A stretch of 26,511 nt of DNA. It comes from Tissierella_B sp964485455 (GTDB taxonomy: Bacteria; Bacillota; Clostridia; Tissierellales; Tissierellaceae). Position numbers and translations under genes: made by a program. Below are positions 8,788 through 16,428 of the stretch, in pieces. The stretch is from NCBI GenBank assembly GCA_964485455.1, contig CAZAJU010000021.1:1-26511 (forward strand), in the 5' to 3' direction. How positions within the stretch are numbered: the first letter of the stretch is position 1; the number at the start of each line of letters is the position of its first letter. Under the pieces are notes generated by a model. It saw only the letters and a list, made by a program, of their open reading frames with translations. It searched no databases and was not told the origin of the DNA.

Positions 8788-9775
8788 TTAAATACTCATC
8801 CTTTATCATATTTAAGAAATCCATAGATAAATAGGATTTTATCTTCTCATAGGTATAATTATTCGATATAAGCTTATCTGGATTTTGATATTCTACATAG
8901 GCCATAGCACACCAAGTTATACCCCTTAGACAATTCATTGAAAGATAATTCTTAACTGAATTCCAAAGGTCTTTTTCATCATTATACTGATTTGAGTATT
9001 TACAATACCACTTAAGAAAAAATGAAATCTCCTCTTTAGATAAGATAATATCTGTCTTCCAAAAGGTGGTAGTAGGTGTTAAGAAATGCCCTAAATCTTG
9101 GGCTGGAAATCCATATAGGGGTTTCTCCCAGTCTACCAAGTAGTTGTTTCTTCCTTCTCCATTTATAAGAAAGTTCCCTGAGTTTAATTCTGTATTTATT
9201 ATGCTCCTATGCCCTATATCTACGGTCTTAATATTTTTTCCCTTTTCTAAAAGCTCTTCAATACAATGCATAATTTTTAAATCAGCTTTATTATATTTTC
9301 TATAAGTATCAAACATCTTAAGACACTCTTCATAGATAGCTTCTATAGGGTTTTCAGGCTTTAATAGATGATTATCTTCTGAAATTATTATATTATGTAT
9401 ATCTGCCAAGATTTCCGCTGCAAATTTTAAATCCCTTTTATAATCCAAATGACTTCCTGGAAGGTAGCTCATAACTAAAAACCCATAAGGTATCAATTCT
9501 TTTGTGTCATCACAATAGATAGGCTTAGGGGTTCTATTAGTTTTATTCAATAATTTTAGGGTTTCATATTCGTATCTGATCTGGTTCTCCAACTCCATTT
9601 GGCTATGGGTAGCTATTCTTAAAACCAACTTCTCATTATAATACTTTGAATTAAAAATATAGTTGATATTATATTCTCCTTGACCTAGAAGAGAAAACTC
9701 TTCATCAGCTTCAATTCCAAATCTATCTATGAAAACTTTGCTTTTTCTAATATTATCTACATCGATTTTACTCAT
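8777..9775 (-). CDS. APH/choline-kinase-like phosphotransferase with altered catalytic loop
   Basis: Protein-kinase-like fold small-molecule kinase, 332 aa. The N-lobe has LGQGEYNINYIF and the ATP-lysine region LVLRIATH; the hinge is VMSYLPG. The Brenner loop, normally H-x-D-x5-N, reads NTELNSGN at residues 194-201. Asn replaces His and Glu (E196) replaces the catalytic Asp, while the metal-binding Asn is kept. The second metal motif is VDWE with D215. It could be an active kinase with a Glu base or an altered activity. It overlaps its neighbours by 4 and 11 bases in the operon. With two sugar transferases it more likely phosphorylates a sugar, choline-like or nucleoside intermediate than an antibiotic. 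Confidence 0.75.
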   Translation of the reverse strand: MSKIDVDNIRKSKVFIDRFGIEADEEFSLLGQGEYNINYIFNSKYYNEKLVLRIATHSQMELENQIRYEYETLKLLNKTNRTPKPIYCDDTKELIPYGFLVMSYLPGSHLDYKRDLKFAAEILADIHNIIISEDNHLLKPENPIEAIYEECLKMFDTYRKYNKADLKIMHCIEELLEKGKNIKTVDIGHRSIINTELNSGNFLINGEGRNNYLVDWEKPLYGFPAQDLGHFLTPTTTFWKTDIILSKEEISFFLKWYCKYSNQYNDEKDLWNSVKNYLSMNCLRGITWCAMAYVEYQNPDKLISNNYTYEKIKSYLSMDFLNMIKDEYLNEY

Positions 9776-10443
9776 ATAACCTCACGTTTTTCCATAATCT
9801 CATGAAGTAATTCCCTTGTATTATCACAAGAAATGGTCTCATCTTCCTTTAATATTTCATATAGTTTCAAGAAATCATACTTATCATCTATATCTAGTTG
9901 ATAAGTCCCTATTCCATAAGATTTATCTAATTCTTTCATCTTATCTATTGTTTCATCAAATACAGAGCTTGTACTATATTTCATATTAAAAATTTCATGA
10001 TTTTCTTCCTTCATTCCAATTAAATAATAACCTCCATCATAGGTTGGAGAAATGACTAAGTCTTTAGTATCTAATATCTCAAAAGCTCTTTTTATATCTT
10101 CTTTGTTGATTAAAGGAATATCGCTCCCTATAAGAACGGCTTTTTTATAATTCTTAAGAGAAAAGGATAGTGCATTATGCATCTTTTCTCCTAAATTAAG
10201 TCCTTCTTGTTTTATAAAACAGATATCATCATGGATTATATCCTCAAGAACCCCTAAATCCCCTTGATCAGAATAGGAGCATATGATGTCAATTCCCATA
10301 CTTTTTAAGTTATTATAAATATCTTTAATAAAAGCTAATTGAAGCTTTACACATAGGTCTTTACTTAAAAAACCTTCCAATCTAGTTTTAGTTTTACCTA
10401 AAGTTGGTATTCTTGTAAAAAAAACAAGTACTTTATCTTTCAT
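9772..10443 (-). CDS. DUF2064 / TIGR04282-like GT-A transferase
   Basis: Protein of 223 aa with the nucleotide-diphospho-sugar transferase fold. Landmarks are RIPTLGKTKTRL at residues 11-22, the GSDIP donor/metal site at 106-110 and DGGYYLIG at 136-143, which are hallmarks of DUF2064. It was formerly called rSAM/selenodomain-associated transferase 1. The biochemical role is not firmly known: nucleotidyl or glycosyl transfer. It overlaps the upstream membrane-protein gene by 11 bases and the kinase by 4. The strict coupling suggests that products of these genes act in one path. Confidence 0.82.
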   Translation of the reverse strand: MKDKVLVFFTRIPTLGKTKTRLEGFLSKDLCVKLQLAFIKDIYNNLKSMGIDIICSYSDQGDLGVLEDIIHDDICFIKQEGLNLGEKMHNALSFSLKNYKKAVLIGSDIPLINKEDIKRAFEILDTKDLVISPTYDGGYYLIGMKEENHEIFNMKYSTSSVFDETIDKMKELDKSYGIGTYQLDIDDKYDFLKLYEILKEDETISCDNTRELLHEIMEKREVI

Positions 10444-11125
10444 TGCCTTCCCCTAATGTTAATTTTTTATATTTCTTATATAATAATGTCCCTATTATGA
10501 CCATTATTACTAGTATAATAGCAGTTATTAAGAACATGTTGTTTCTGCATTCAGCATTTATAAGTCCTTCTGTACCTAGGCTAAATATAATTATCCCTGG
10601 AATCATAAATAAAAATGTTCCAAGGCTATAGGTTGCTATTGAAATATTGGAGATTCCATAAGCGAAGTTTTGAAGATTAAATGGAAATATAGGCAAGAGC
10701 CTAGTTATCATTAGAATTAAGAGCTCTTTTTCTGAATTGGTTTCGAAGATTATATCATATAATCGTAGATTCTTCTTAACTAGATTTTCCACTGAATCTT
10801 TTAATAAATACCTACTTAGAAGAAAAGACATAGTAGCCCCTATGGTAGTTCCTATGAGACAATATAAGGCTCCTATCCAGGGTCCAAATAGTCCAGTTGA
10901 TATAATAGCAAAGGTAACTCCAGGCAGGGCTAAAAATGATGAGCCTATTATGGTAAAAACAATGTATAAAAACACTGATAGTAAATAATTATCCTCTACC
11001 ATTTTGCTAATAATCTTAAAGTTATTATAGTCCGTTAAGTAGGCACCCCATTGATATTTTCGATTTAAAAACACCCCAATAGCTATTATGAATAAAAAAA
11101 TAAAAGCTCTCCTATATCTTTTCAT
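10433..11125 (-). CDS. VTT-domain (TVP38/TMEM64, DedA-like) membrane protein 1
   Basis: Integral membrane protein of 230 aa with about five to six hydrophobic segments. The VTT core has FLALPGVTFAIISTGLFGPWIGALYC (in two parts), GATMSFLLSRYLL and RLLPIFPFNLQNFAYGISNI, typical of TVP38/TMEM64 proteins. DedA/VTT relatives act as lipid or lipid-carrier flippases/scramblases, some recycling undecaprenyl phosphate. A transport step for a lipid-linked glycan is an inference here. It starts at an ATG after AAGGAAAA, 11 bases after the first VTT gene, and runs into the DUF2064 gene. Confidence 0.85.
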   Translation of the reverse strand: MKRYRRAFIFLFIIAIGVFLNRKYQWGAYLTDYNNFKIISKMVEDNYLLSVFLYIVFTIIGSSFLALPGVTFAIISTGLFGPWIGALYCLIGTTIGATMSFLLSRYLLKDSVENLVKKNLRLYDIIFETNSEKELLILMITRLLPIFPFNLQNFAYGISNISIATYSLGTFLFMIPGIIIFSLGTEGLINAECRNNMFLITAIILVIMVIIGTLLYKKYKKLTLGEGNER

Positions 11126-11136
11126 CTTAATTTTCC

Positions 11137-11838
11137 TTAGTTTGTTCTAGTTTTTCTTGAAGTGTATATATTCTTTATTAATATTGCAAGAACTGATAAA
11201 GCAAATAGAATTAGAAGTCCTGTTACTAATAATCTAGCTCCCCCTGTTAACATTCCTCCAACATAGGAATAGATTATAGTTGCTGGTAATTGCCCTAGAC
11301 CTGTGGCTATAAAGAAAGGTACGAAGCCCATTGAAGTAAGCCCTGCTGCATAGCTTACTATATCGAAACTCATAAAAGGCAATAGCCTTGCTATAAGGAT
11401 AGAATGTTTACCATATTTCTTAAAGAATTCATCAAGGCTTTCAAGGCCTGCCTTACTAGTCAACTTCTCTACTACATCTCTACCCAATACTCTGGATATA
11501 ATAAAGCACAATGCAGCGCCTAACATAGCACTTGACCAGGATAAAATTGCTCCTTGCCACCAACCAAATAGATTTGCATTAGCAAATGTTATTAAGAATG
11601 CCGGTAGTGGTGCCATCAATGATTGAAATACCATCAAAGCTGCAGATACCAACATTGCATAAGTTCCATATTCATCAATAAATTTCCCTACCACTTCAAA
11701 ATCCCCTGTATAAAACATTGCAGTTATAGTTTTTACTAATTGGTTAATATTGGGATTTAATAAATATAATAATGCTAAAATTAATATAATACCTAAAAGA
11801 ATGATTTTAGATAAGTGTTCTTGTAATTTTGCCTTCAT
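11137..11838 (-). CDS. VTT-domain (TVP38/TMEM64, DedA-like) membrane protein 2
   Basis: Integral membrane protein, 233 aa, paralogous to its neighbour and first in the seven-gene operon. It has APLPAFLITFANANLFGWW, GAALCFIISRVLG and ARLLPFMSFDIVSYAAGLT, matching the same VTT signatures, flanked by membrane segments at both ends. Two adjacent VTT genes suggest a heteromeric pair or two steps with different lipids. The ribosome binding site GGAGAGGTGG is strong. The leader upstream holds an inverted repeat. Confidence 0.85.
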   Translation of the reverse strand: MKAKLQEHLSKIILLGIILILALLYLLNPNINQLVKTITAMFYTGDFEVVGKFIDEYGTYAMLVSAALMVFQSLMAPLPAFLITFANANLFGWWQGAILSWSSAMLGAALCFIISRVLGRDVVEKLTSKAGLESLDEFFKKYGKHSILIARLLPFMSFDIVSYAAGLTSMGFVPFFIATGLGQLPATIIYSYVGGMLTGGARLLVTGLLILFALSVLAILIKNIYTSRKTRTN

Positions 11839-11874
11839 ACTCCACCTCTCCTAAAAAATATTTTTTTCTTTTAT

Positions 11875-11912
11875 AAGAAAAGCTAAAAAGATGCTAATAT
11901 GAAGCTTTTCTT
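11875..11912. repeat. Inverted repeat in the leader of the VTT operon
   Basis: AAGAAAAGCT at 11875-11884 and its exact complement at 11903-11912 flank an 18-base loop, upstream of the operon's first ribosome binding site. A clear T-run follows neither arm, so it is not a standard terminator. It may be a leader structure or an operator. Confidence 0.4.
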
Positions 11913-11982
11913 GCTATTCATTGATAGAAAGTTCAATAATATGTAATAGTTTAATTTAAAAATTTCTTATTCGTAATAAAAA

Positions 11983-12012
11983 GCTATTCACTTAAGTATT
12001 TAAATGAATAGC
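11983..12012 (-). terminator. Rho-independent terminator of the rhodanese gene
   Basis: GCTATTCA at 11983-11990 pairs with TGAATAGC at 12005-12012. The stem continues after one mismatch with four more pairs. On the minus strand it is followed by TTTTTATTA. It separates the rhodanese gene from the seven-gene operon, which therefore needs its own promoter. Confidence 0.82.
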
Positions 12013-12022
12013 CTCGTTATAA

Positions 12023-12595
12023 TTATTTTACTAAAAGTGCTTTATAGTCGTCTCCAGCTGCTTCCCAAGCTTTCATACCGCCTTCTAATGTAACGATTTG
12101 ATCTGCAGATACTCCCATTTCAATCAATAAATCAGTTGCCTTTTGAGCATATGATTTACCTGAGTAACAAACTAATGCATATTTAGCATCTGCGCTTCCT
12201 GTTTCGCTTCCAGTTGCTTCTTTAAGAGCATTCTTTAAGCTAACTTTTCCAGCTTCATCGTCTCCGCCTTTATTAGCAGCGTCTACATCTGCCATAACTG
12301 CGCCTTTAATGTGGCTAGTGTTAAAGTCAGCTACTTTTCTGTTATCTAGAATAATATACTCCTTTGAGTCTGCTTCTATAGCTGCTTTTAAATCAGCTGG
12401 CGCAACATATTTCATTTCGTTTGTTGTTGCTGGTGCTTCAGTTGCTGCAGGTGCTTCTGTCTTTGGAGCTTCAGTTGCTGCTGGAGCTTCTGTCTTTGGA
12501 GCTTCTGTTGCTGGCGCTGCTGCTTGTCCACATCCTACTAATACTACTGTTAATAGAAGAATTAGGGACATTAATTTTAATGACTTATTTTTCAT
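12023..12595 (-). CDS. Rhodanese-domain lipoprotein (sulfurtransferase)
   Basis: Extracytoplasmic lipoprotein of 190 aa with one rhodanese domain. The signal peptide ends in the lipobox VLVGC (lipidated C22). Residues 29-56 form a flexible Ala/Thr/Glu/Pro linker built from 11-residue repeats. The rhodanese domain runs from about residue 61 to 190, with DNRKVADFNTSHIKGAV, the active-site loop CYSGKSY starting at catalytic C143, and the closing LEGGMKAWEAAG. Rhodaneses carry a sulfane sulfur on this Cys; substrates outside the membrane are not known. It has its own promoter and terminator. In E. coli the rhodanese ynjE follows ynjBCD, so its closeness to a YnjBCD-type importer may be meaningful. 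Translation starts after a run GGGGG. Confidence 0.9.
   Translation of the reverse strand: MKNKSLKLMSLILLLTVVLVGCGQAAAPATEAPKTEAPAATEAPKTEAPAATEAPATTNEMKYVAPADLKAAIEADSKEYIILDNRKVADFNTSHIKGAVMADVDAANKGGDDEAGKVSLKNALKEATGSETGSADAKYALVCYSGKSYAQKATDLLIEMGVSADQIVTLEGGMKAWEAAGDDYKALLVK
12428..12511 (-). repeat. 33-bp in-frame tandem repeat in the rhodanese linker
   Basis: About two and a half copies of a 33-base unit encode ATEAPKTEAPA twice, then ATEAPA. The unit number could vary between strains and would change the reach of the domain from the membrane. Confidence 0.8.
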
Positions 12596-12632
12596 TTAAA
12601 AACCCCCACATGATATTTTTATAACAATACTT

Positions 12633-12661
12633 ATATTACAACATAGATAGAGCTAATTCAA
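12633..12661 (-). promoter_or_regulatory. Promoter of the rhodanese gene
   Basis: On the minus strand the -35 TTGAAT (12656-12661) and -10 TAATAT (12633-12638) are 17 bases apart, about 40 bases before the start codon. The rest of the 310-base gap 12600-12909 holds only the terminator at 12854-12886 and AT-rich sequence in which nothing else was recognised. Confidence 0.6.
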
Positions 12662-12853
12662 ATTGATTTTATCAATACTTATTTTTTTATTATAGATAAT
12701 TCTTATATTAAAAAACTCACCATAATCGTTGAGCTTATATATTTCTTTCATACTAAATCGAATAGTATGTACTTTTTCATATTAGGCCTTCCTTCTTTTG
12801 TAATACTAATATTATGAGCTTAATAAATATTTTTGTAAAGAGCTAGAAACTAA

Positions 12854-12886
12854 AAAGCTTCAACTCCTTTAAGAGCTGAAGTCTTT
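12854..12886 (-). terminator. Terminator of the redoxin-lipoprotein-Lgt operon
   Basis: On the minus strand an interrupted stem pairs CTTCA and CTC with GAG and TGAAG across a six-base loop, with one mismatch and a bulge. It is followed by CTTTTTAG. It lies 24 bases beyond the stop of the small membrane protein and closes the operon that starts at 16893. Confidence 0.75.
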
Positions 12887-12909
12887 ATTAGCATTCCTAA
12901 CTTACCTAA

Positions 12910-13365
12910 TCAAATATCTATACCCGAAACCATAATATAAATTCCTAATATAGCAACATATATTGTAGCAAAGTAATAAACCCATGGCAGCCTTTTCTTA
13001 TAAAGATAAGCTAATAAAACTAGTATTATCCCTGCTCCCGCTCCATATAGCATCCATTTAGGTTGATTATATAAACTTAATCCTAATAACACTAAAACAG
13101 TCATCAATGGCATAGTTAAAAATGTTGCCTTAAAAGTATGGTTTAGACCTGATTTAAATACAAGCCAAGACATGAATAAAATCAAGGCAAAGGCTAAAAA
13201 TCTAGCTAAGCTAGGTGGAGCCATATTTTCAGGCATCCTCATTACTAACATTGTGCCCCTCATAACTAGTGCTGTCAATATAAATGCGAAATTAAAAAGA
13301 ATAAATCCTCCTACAACAATAAAAATTGCTAGTAAAAAATATCCTTTGAATAAACCTTTTTTCAT
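12910..13365 (-). CDS. Small polytopic membrane protein, unknown function
   Basis: Hypothetical protein of 151 aa with about five hydrophobic segments (roughly residues 9-34, 54-70, 79-97, 107-122 and 128-148) and no family that can be recognised. A Met/Arg/Pro-rich loop (residues 35-52) follows the first segment. The start follows GGAGGGATC. It lies 68 bases after the Lgt-like gene on the same strand and ends before a terminator, so it is most likely the last gene of that operon. A partner of the Lgt-like enzyme or the lipoprotein is possible but unsupported. Confidence 0.7.
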   Translation of the reverse strand: MKKGLFKGYFLLAIFIVVGGFILFNFAFILTALVMRGTMLVMRMPENMAPPSLARFLAFALILFMSWLVFKSGLNHTFKATFLTMPLMTVLVLLGLSLYNQPKWMLYGAGAGIILVLLAYLYKKRLPWVYYFATIYVAILGIYIMVSGIDI

Positions 13366-13433
13366 TTTGATCCCTCCTAGAGTGATATCCGAAAAAGGTA
13401 CATTTCCATAGCATTCTCCAGTTCAAATACCCT

Positions 13434-14219
13434 TCATTTATTTACTCTTAATTCCGCATAATTGTTCTTAACAAGGATGATACATATGATAATTATGCTA
13501 CCATATATTATTGGCCCCCTAATCACATTCGATGCATAAGATGCTAAAGGAAAATCCCTAAAGAAGAATGAAATCAATCTTCCAATGCTGTATATCAATA
13601 CAAAGACATAAGTTGCTATGCCACTTTTCAATCTTTTTTTAATTAGAATAGCTGCAATTGCAGATGCTAATATACCAAAAAATACCTCATAAAGCTGAGT
13701 TGGATGTCTATGAATCTTTTCTACACCGAATAACATATTTGTGAAATAGTTGCTTCCAAATATCCTCTCTATAGGATTACTATCAACCTTTTCAAAAACT
13801 ACTCCCCAGGGCATACTAGTTGGTTTCCCATAACAGCATTGATTAAAAAAACAGCCTAATTTTGATAAAGCAAGGGATATCCCAAGATAAGGCATTATAG
13901 AATCCGTTATTCTAAAACCATCTAGATTAAACAATCTGGATAAAATATGCCAGCAAATAAAGGAAAGTATTAACCCACCATAAAGTGCAAAATTTACTAA
14001 TCTAAATTCTATTAAAATCATAGGATTCTCAATTATCCTTCTAAAGTAAAGTACAGCATAAAGAATCCTTGCACCGATGAAAAAAGAAGCTATTAATAGC
14101 AAACTGATTAATAATATTTTCCTATAAGATACTTTATTCTTCCTTAATTCTAAAAATGCAAAAAAGAATAAAAAGAGGGCCGCTAAAAGCCCAAATAGTC
14201 TATATGAATTTTCAATCAT
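13434..14219 (-). CDS. Lgt-like (prolipoprotein diacylglyceryl transferase family) protein
   Basis: Polytopic membrane protein, 261 aa, close to the length of Lgt, which moves diacylglycerol from phosphatidylglycerol to the lipobox Cys. It keeps FALYGGLILSF, GKPTSMPWGVVF and HPTQLYE (172-178). The Lgt signature region, normally RxGNxxNxExxG, reads KLGCFFNQCCYGKP (120-133): the key Arg is Lys and three Cys appear (C123, C128, C129). It is therefore a divergent paralogue rather than the housekeeping enzyme. It lies 15 bases after a large lipoprotein gene, suggesting a dedicated role in its lipidation or a related transfer. GGAGGG precedes the start. Confidence 0.75.
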   Translation of the reverse strand: MIENSYRLFGLLAALFLFFFAFLELRKNKVSYRKILLISLLLIASFFIGARILYAVLYFRRIIENPMILIEFRLVNFALYGGLILSFICWHILSRLFNLDGFRITDSIMPYLGISLALSKLGCFFNQCCYGKPTSMPWGVVFEKVDSNPIERIFGSNYFTNMLFGVEKIHRHPTQLYEVFFGILASAIAAILIKKRLKSGIATYVFVLIYSIGRLISFFFRDFPLASYASNVIRGPIIYGSIIIICIILVKNNYAELRVNK

Positions 14220-14234
14220 ATTAGCCCTCCTTAT

Positions 14235-16409
14235 CTATCTGTTAGCTTTCCATATTCCTTGAATTATAAAACTTGATCCAGTTTCCTCATTGAATTGAGC
14301 TTGTGATGTTGACATTGTATAGGATCCTTCCATCTTCCCATCTATTGAAAGCTTTCCTGAATAAGTCTCCTGAACCATTTCATCATCTTGTATCAGAGTT
14401 AGAGTAATGATGCCTTCTTTGTAAGCGACTGCAAATTCTTTAGGTAAGCTTGCCTCTTCACATCCATAATCAGGAAATGTAGTAGCATAGTCAGTCTTTA
14501 CTGATGCTTTAAATTCATTTTCAGTGGAGCCTTGACTAATGACTATTGTAAGTGGTACAGGCTTTCCAACTATATTCTTACCTTTTTCAATCCCTTCTCT
14601 AAGTTGCCTTTGTACTTCTTCCTCAGTTAAATCGAATTGATATTCGCATTCATCGCCATTTTCATCTAAGATTACCTCAGGAACTTTTGAAGGGTCTTTT
14701 AAGGCTGCTTCAGCTTGAGCTATAATAGGAGCCTCTGTAATTGTAAAGGACCCAAAATAAGTTCCTATCTCCAGTTTAATTTCAGGAGCATAACCCATTT
14801 CCTTAATTTGCTTCTGATACTCCTCTTCACCAAATACATATCTGGTATTTATGAGTTTAGCAAGGTCAGATGCTAGCATTTCCTTTTTAGTCACATTTCC
14901 GATATTATCTAGACCTCTGTCTTGATTGTGAAGGTCTCCATCCTTATACACTATTTCAAATCTGCCCGTTTCTTGCTGAATTCTTTTAACCTGATTGTGA
15001 AGTCTAGTAAGCATTTGCTCTATACTACTGTCCTCCGGATACCATGAGCTTCCCTTTTTAAGCAAGTTCCACTCCTCAAATTGCTTTATAAGCTCTCTTT
15101 GATTCTCTTCATGCTTAGCAATCTCTTCTTCTTGCTTGATTCTCTTCTCAAACTGTACCTTTAAGGAATTTTTAACTTTGGCTCTTTCTCTGTCAATCTG
15201 CTCTTGAGTTAACTCAGATTCAGATACTCCCAAAGCATTAGCATATCTCTTTACTGCATCCATTTCAATCTGTCTTGCAACGCCTCTCATTTGGTCCCAA
15301 ACTTGTTCAAAATCTCCTGGATCATTATCATATCCAAAGAGTATATAGTCATTTGACCCCTCTTTATATGCCGTATATGCTTCTTCTATCCCCTTGTTTT
15401 TCCAATTCCCTATCTTCATATCTATAGCTGCAATTGCAACCTTAGCTACTTTGTAGGCAGGAGATGTTTCAGCAATGGCTTCAGCTAGCTTCATTCCTGC
15501 GCCGCTATAATCTCCCTCCCAAATATGTCCAGCCATTTCAATTGCTTTTCCTGTCTGCCCAAATACTTCAGACAAGGTTTCTTCCTCAGCACTATTTGCT
15601 ATAGTAGTTCCTATCATTGTAGCAACATTTGCAGTATATGACTCAAAATCTCCAGTCATAAGATTGTCGGCGAGTTTTCCAAATTCAAATGTTCCGTATT
15701 TTAATTCCTTTAAAACCTCATTTGCAATCAATTTGATTTCTGAAGGATTTGAAGCATTAAATTTGTCTACAAGAATACTTTCAACCATTTGTCTTGTAAG
15801 ATCCTGTACATCACCTTCAATTTGAGTAGCACCCCAGCTTTCTAATGCCTTACCTTTTATAAATTCTTCTTTTCTTTCATCTTCTGTAAGCTCCGCAGCG
15901 CCCCACAGAGGATTATTATAAATATTAAATGCTATGTATCCTTCTTCCTTATTAATCTCTACTGGGTCAGTATAAGTCCATCCAGAATCTTCGCTATAAT
16001 GAACTCCTTTGAATCCTTCATATTCCTTTAAGTTTTCAAAATAACTTTTGTCTACAGCTATTTTTAAGAGCATTGGCAAACTACTTCTGTGTTCATCACC
16101 TTCGATTGTAAATTCAAAACTTGAACTAGCTGGAGTCATAGCATCCTTATTGTAGCTAATATCATTATTTATACCAGCTATGGTCAGCTTTGTACCATTT
16201 TTAAAAGCATCTTTTGGAACGTGTAATTCTAATCCATTTGTTGATAGATCTCCTAGAACTGAATCTTGACTAAAACTATCGAGTACAATGCTTTTTTCAA
16301 GTTTATACCCATTGCCTAGACTACTGCCTCCTTTACTGCAGCCCGAAATCAAAGTCATACTAAGTATCAAACACAGCAAAAGAATTATTATTCTTTTTAA
16401 GTTTTTCAT
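14235..16409 (-). CDS. Large lipoprotein of unknown function
   Basis: Predicted surface lipoprotein, 724 aa. The signal peptide starts MKNLKRIIILLL and ends in the lipobox LISGC (lipidated C24). I recognise no catalytic domain. The N-terminal part (about 30-170) looks beta-rich, with LELHVPKDAFKNGTKLTI somewhat like ZU5-type modules. The middle is helical and charged, with a probable coiled coil around residues 395-450 (RERAKVKNSLKVQFEKRIKQ and on). The last ~80 residues again look beta-rich. The start at 16409 is chosen because GGGGGTG lies just upstream and the signal peptide begins there; the longer frame to 16445 overlaps the redoxin gene. It is between the redoxin and the Lgt-like genes in one operon. 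Confidence 0.8.
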   Translation of the reverse strand: MKNLKRIIILLLCLILSMTLISGCSKGGSSLGNGYKLEKSIVLDSFSQDSVLGDLSTNGLELHVPKDAFKNGTKLTIAGINNDISYNKDAMTPASSSFEFTIEGDEHRSSLPMLLKIAVDKSYFENLKEYEGFKGVHYSEDSGWTYTDPVEINKEEGYIAFNIYNNPLWGAAELTEDERKEEFIKGKALESWGATQIEGDVQDLTRQMVESILVDKFNASNPSEIKLIANEVLKELKYGTFEFGKLADNLMTGDFESYTANVATMIGTTIANSAEEETLSEVFGQTGKAIEMAGHIWEGDYSGAGMKLAEAIAETSPAYKVAKVAIAAIDMKIGNWKNKGIEEAYTAYKEGSNDYILFGYDNDPGDFEQVWDQMRGVARQIEMDAVKRYANALGVSESELTQEQIDRERAKVKNSLKVQFEKRIKQEEEIAKHEENQRELIKQFEEWNLLKKGSSWYPEDSSIEQMLTRLHNQVKRIQQETGRFEIVYKDGDLHNQDRGLDNIGNVTKKEMLASDLAKLINTRYVFGEEEYQKQIKEMGYAPEIKLEIGTYFGSFTITEAPIIAQAEAALKDPSKVPEVILDENGDECEYQFDLTEEEVQRQLREGIEKGKNIVGKPVPLTIVISQGSTENEFKASVKTDYATTFPDYGCEEASLPKEFAVAYKEGIITLTLIQDDEMVQETYSGKLSIDGKMEGSYTMSTSQAQFNEETGSSFIIQGIWKANR

Positions 16410-16428
16410 AAAAACACCCCCAAATGAA

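Noticed and set aside
8777..9775. Aminoglycoside resistance gene
   Set aside because: Altered catalytic loop and operon context with sugar transferases point to metabolism; only the fold is shared with APH enzymes.
8101..10443. Arsenosugar or selenosugar pathway suggested by the TIGR04282/TIGR04283-like transferase pair
   Set aside because: No radical SAM selenodomain protein, arsenic methyltransferase or selenophosphate gene lies in the window, so the pathway name is not supported.
10443..10988. Plus-strand open frames opposite the VTT gene
   Set aside because: They lie antisense to a clear membrane protein with family motifs and have no family resemblance of their own.
12428..12511. Short regular repeats considered as a CRISPR array
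   Set aside because: The unit is 33 bases with no spacers and encodes an in-frame protein linker.
12309..12624. Plus-strand Leu/Ala/Gly-rich open frames opposite the rhodanese gene
   Set aside because: They are antisense shadows of the repeat-coding linker; no ribosome binding site and low-complexity products.
13434..14219. Housekeeping lgt gene
   Set aside because: The signature loop deviates at the key Arg and Asn positions and the usual neighbours (for example hprK) are missing; called Lgt-like only.
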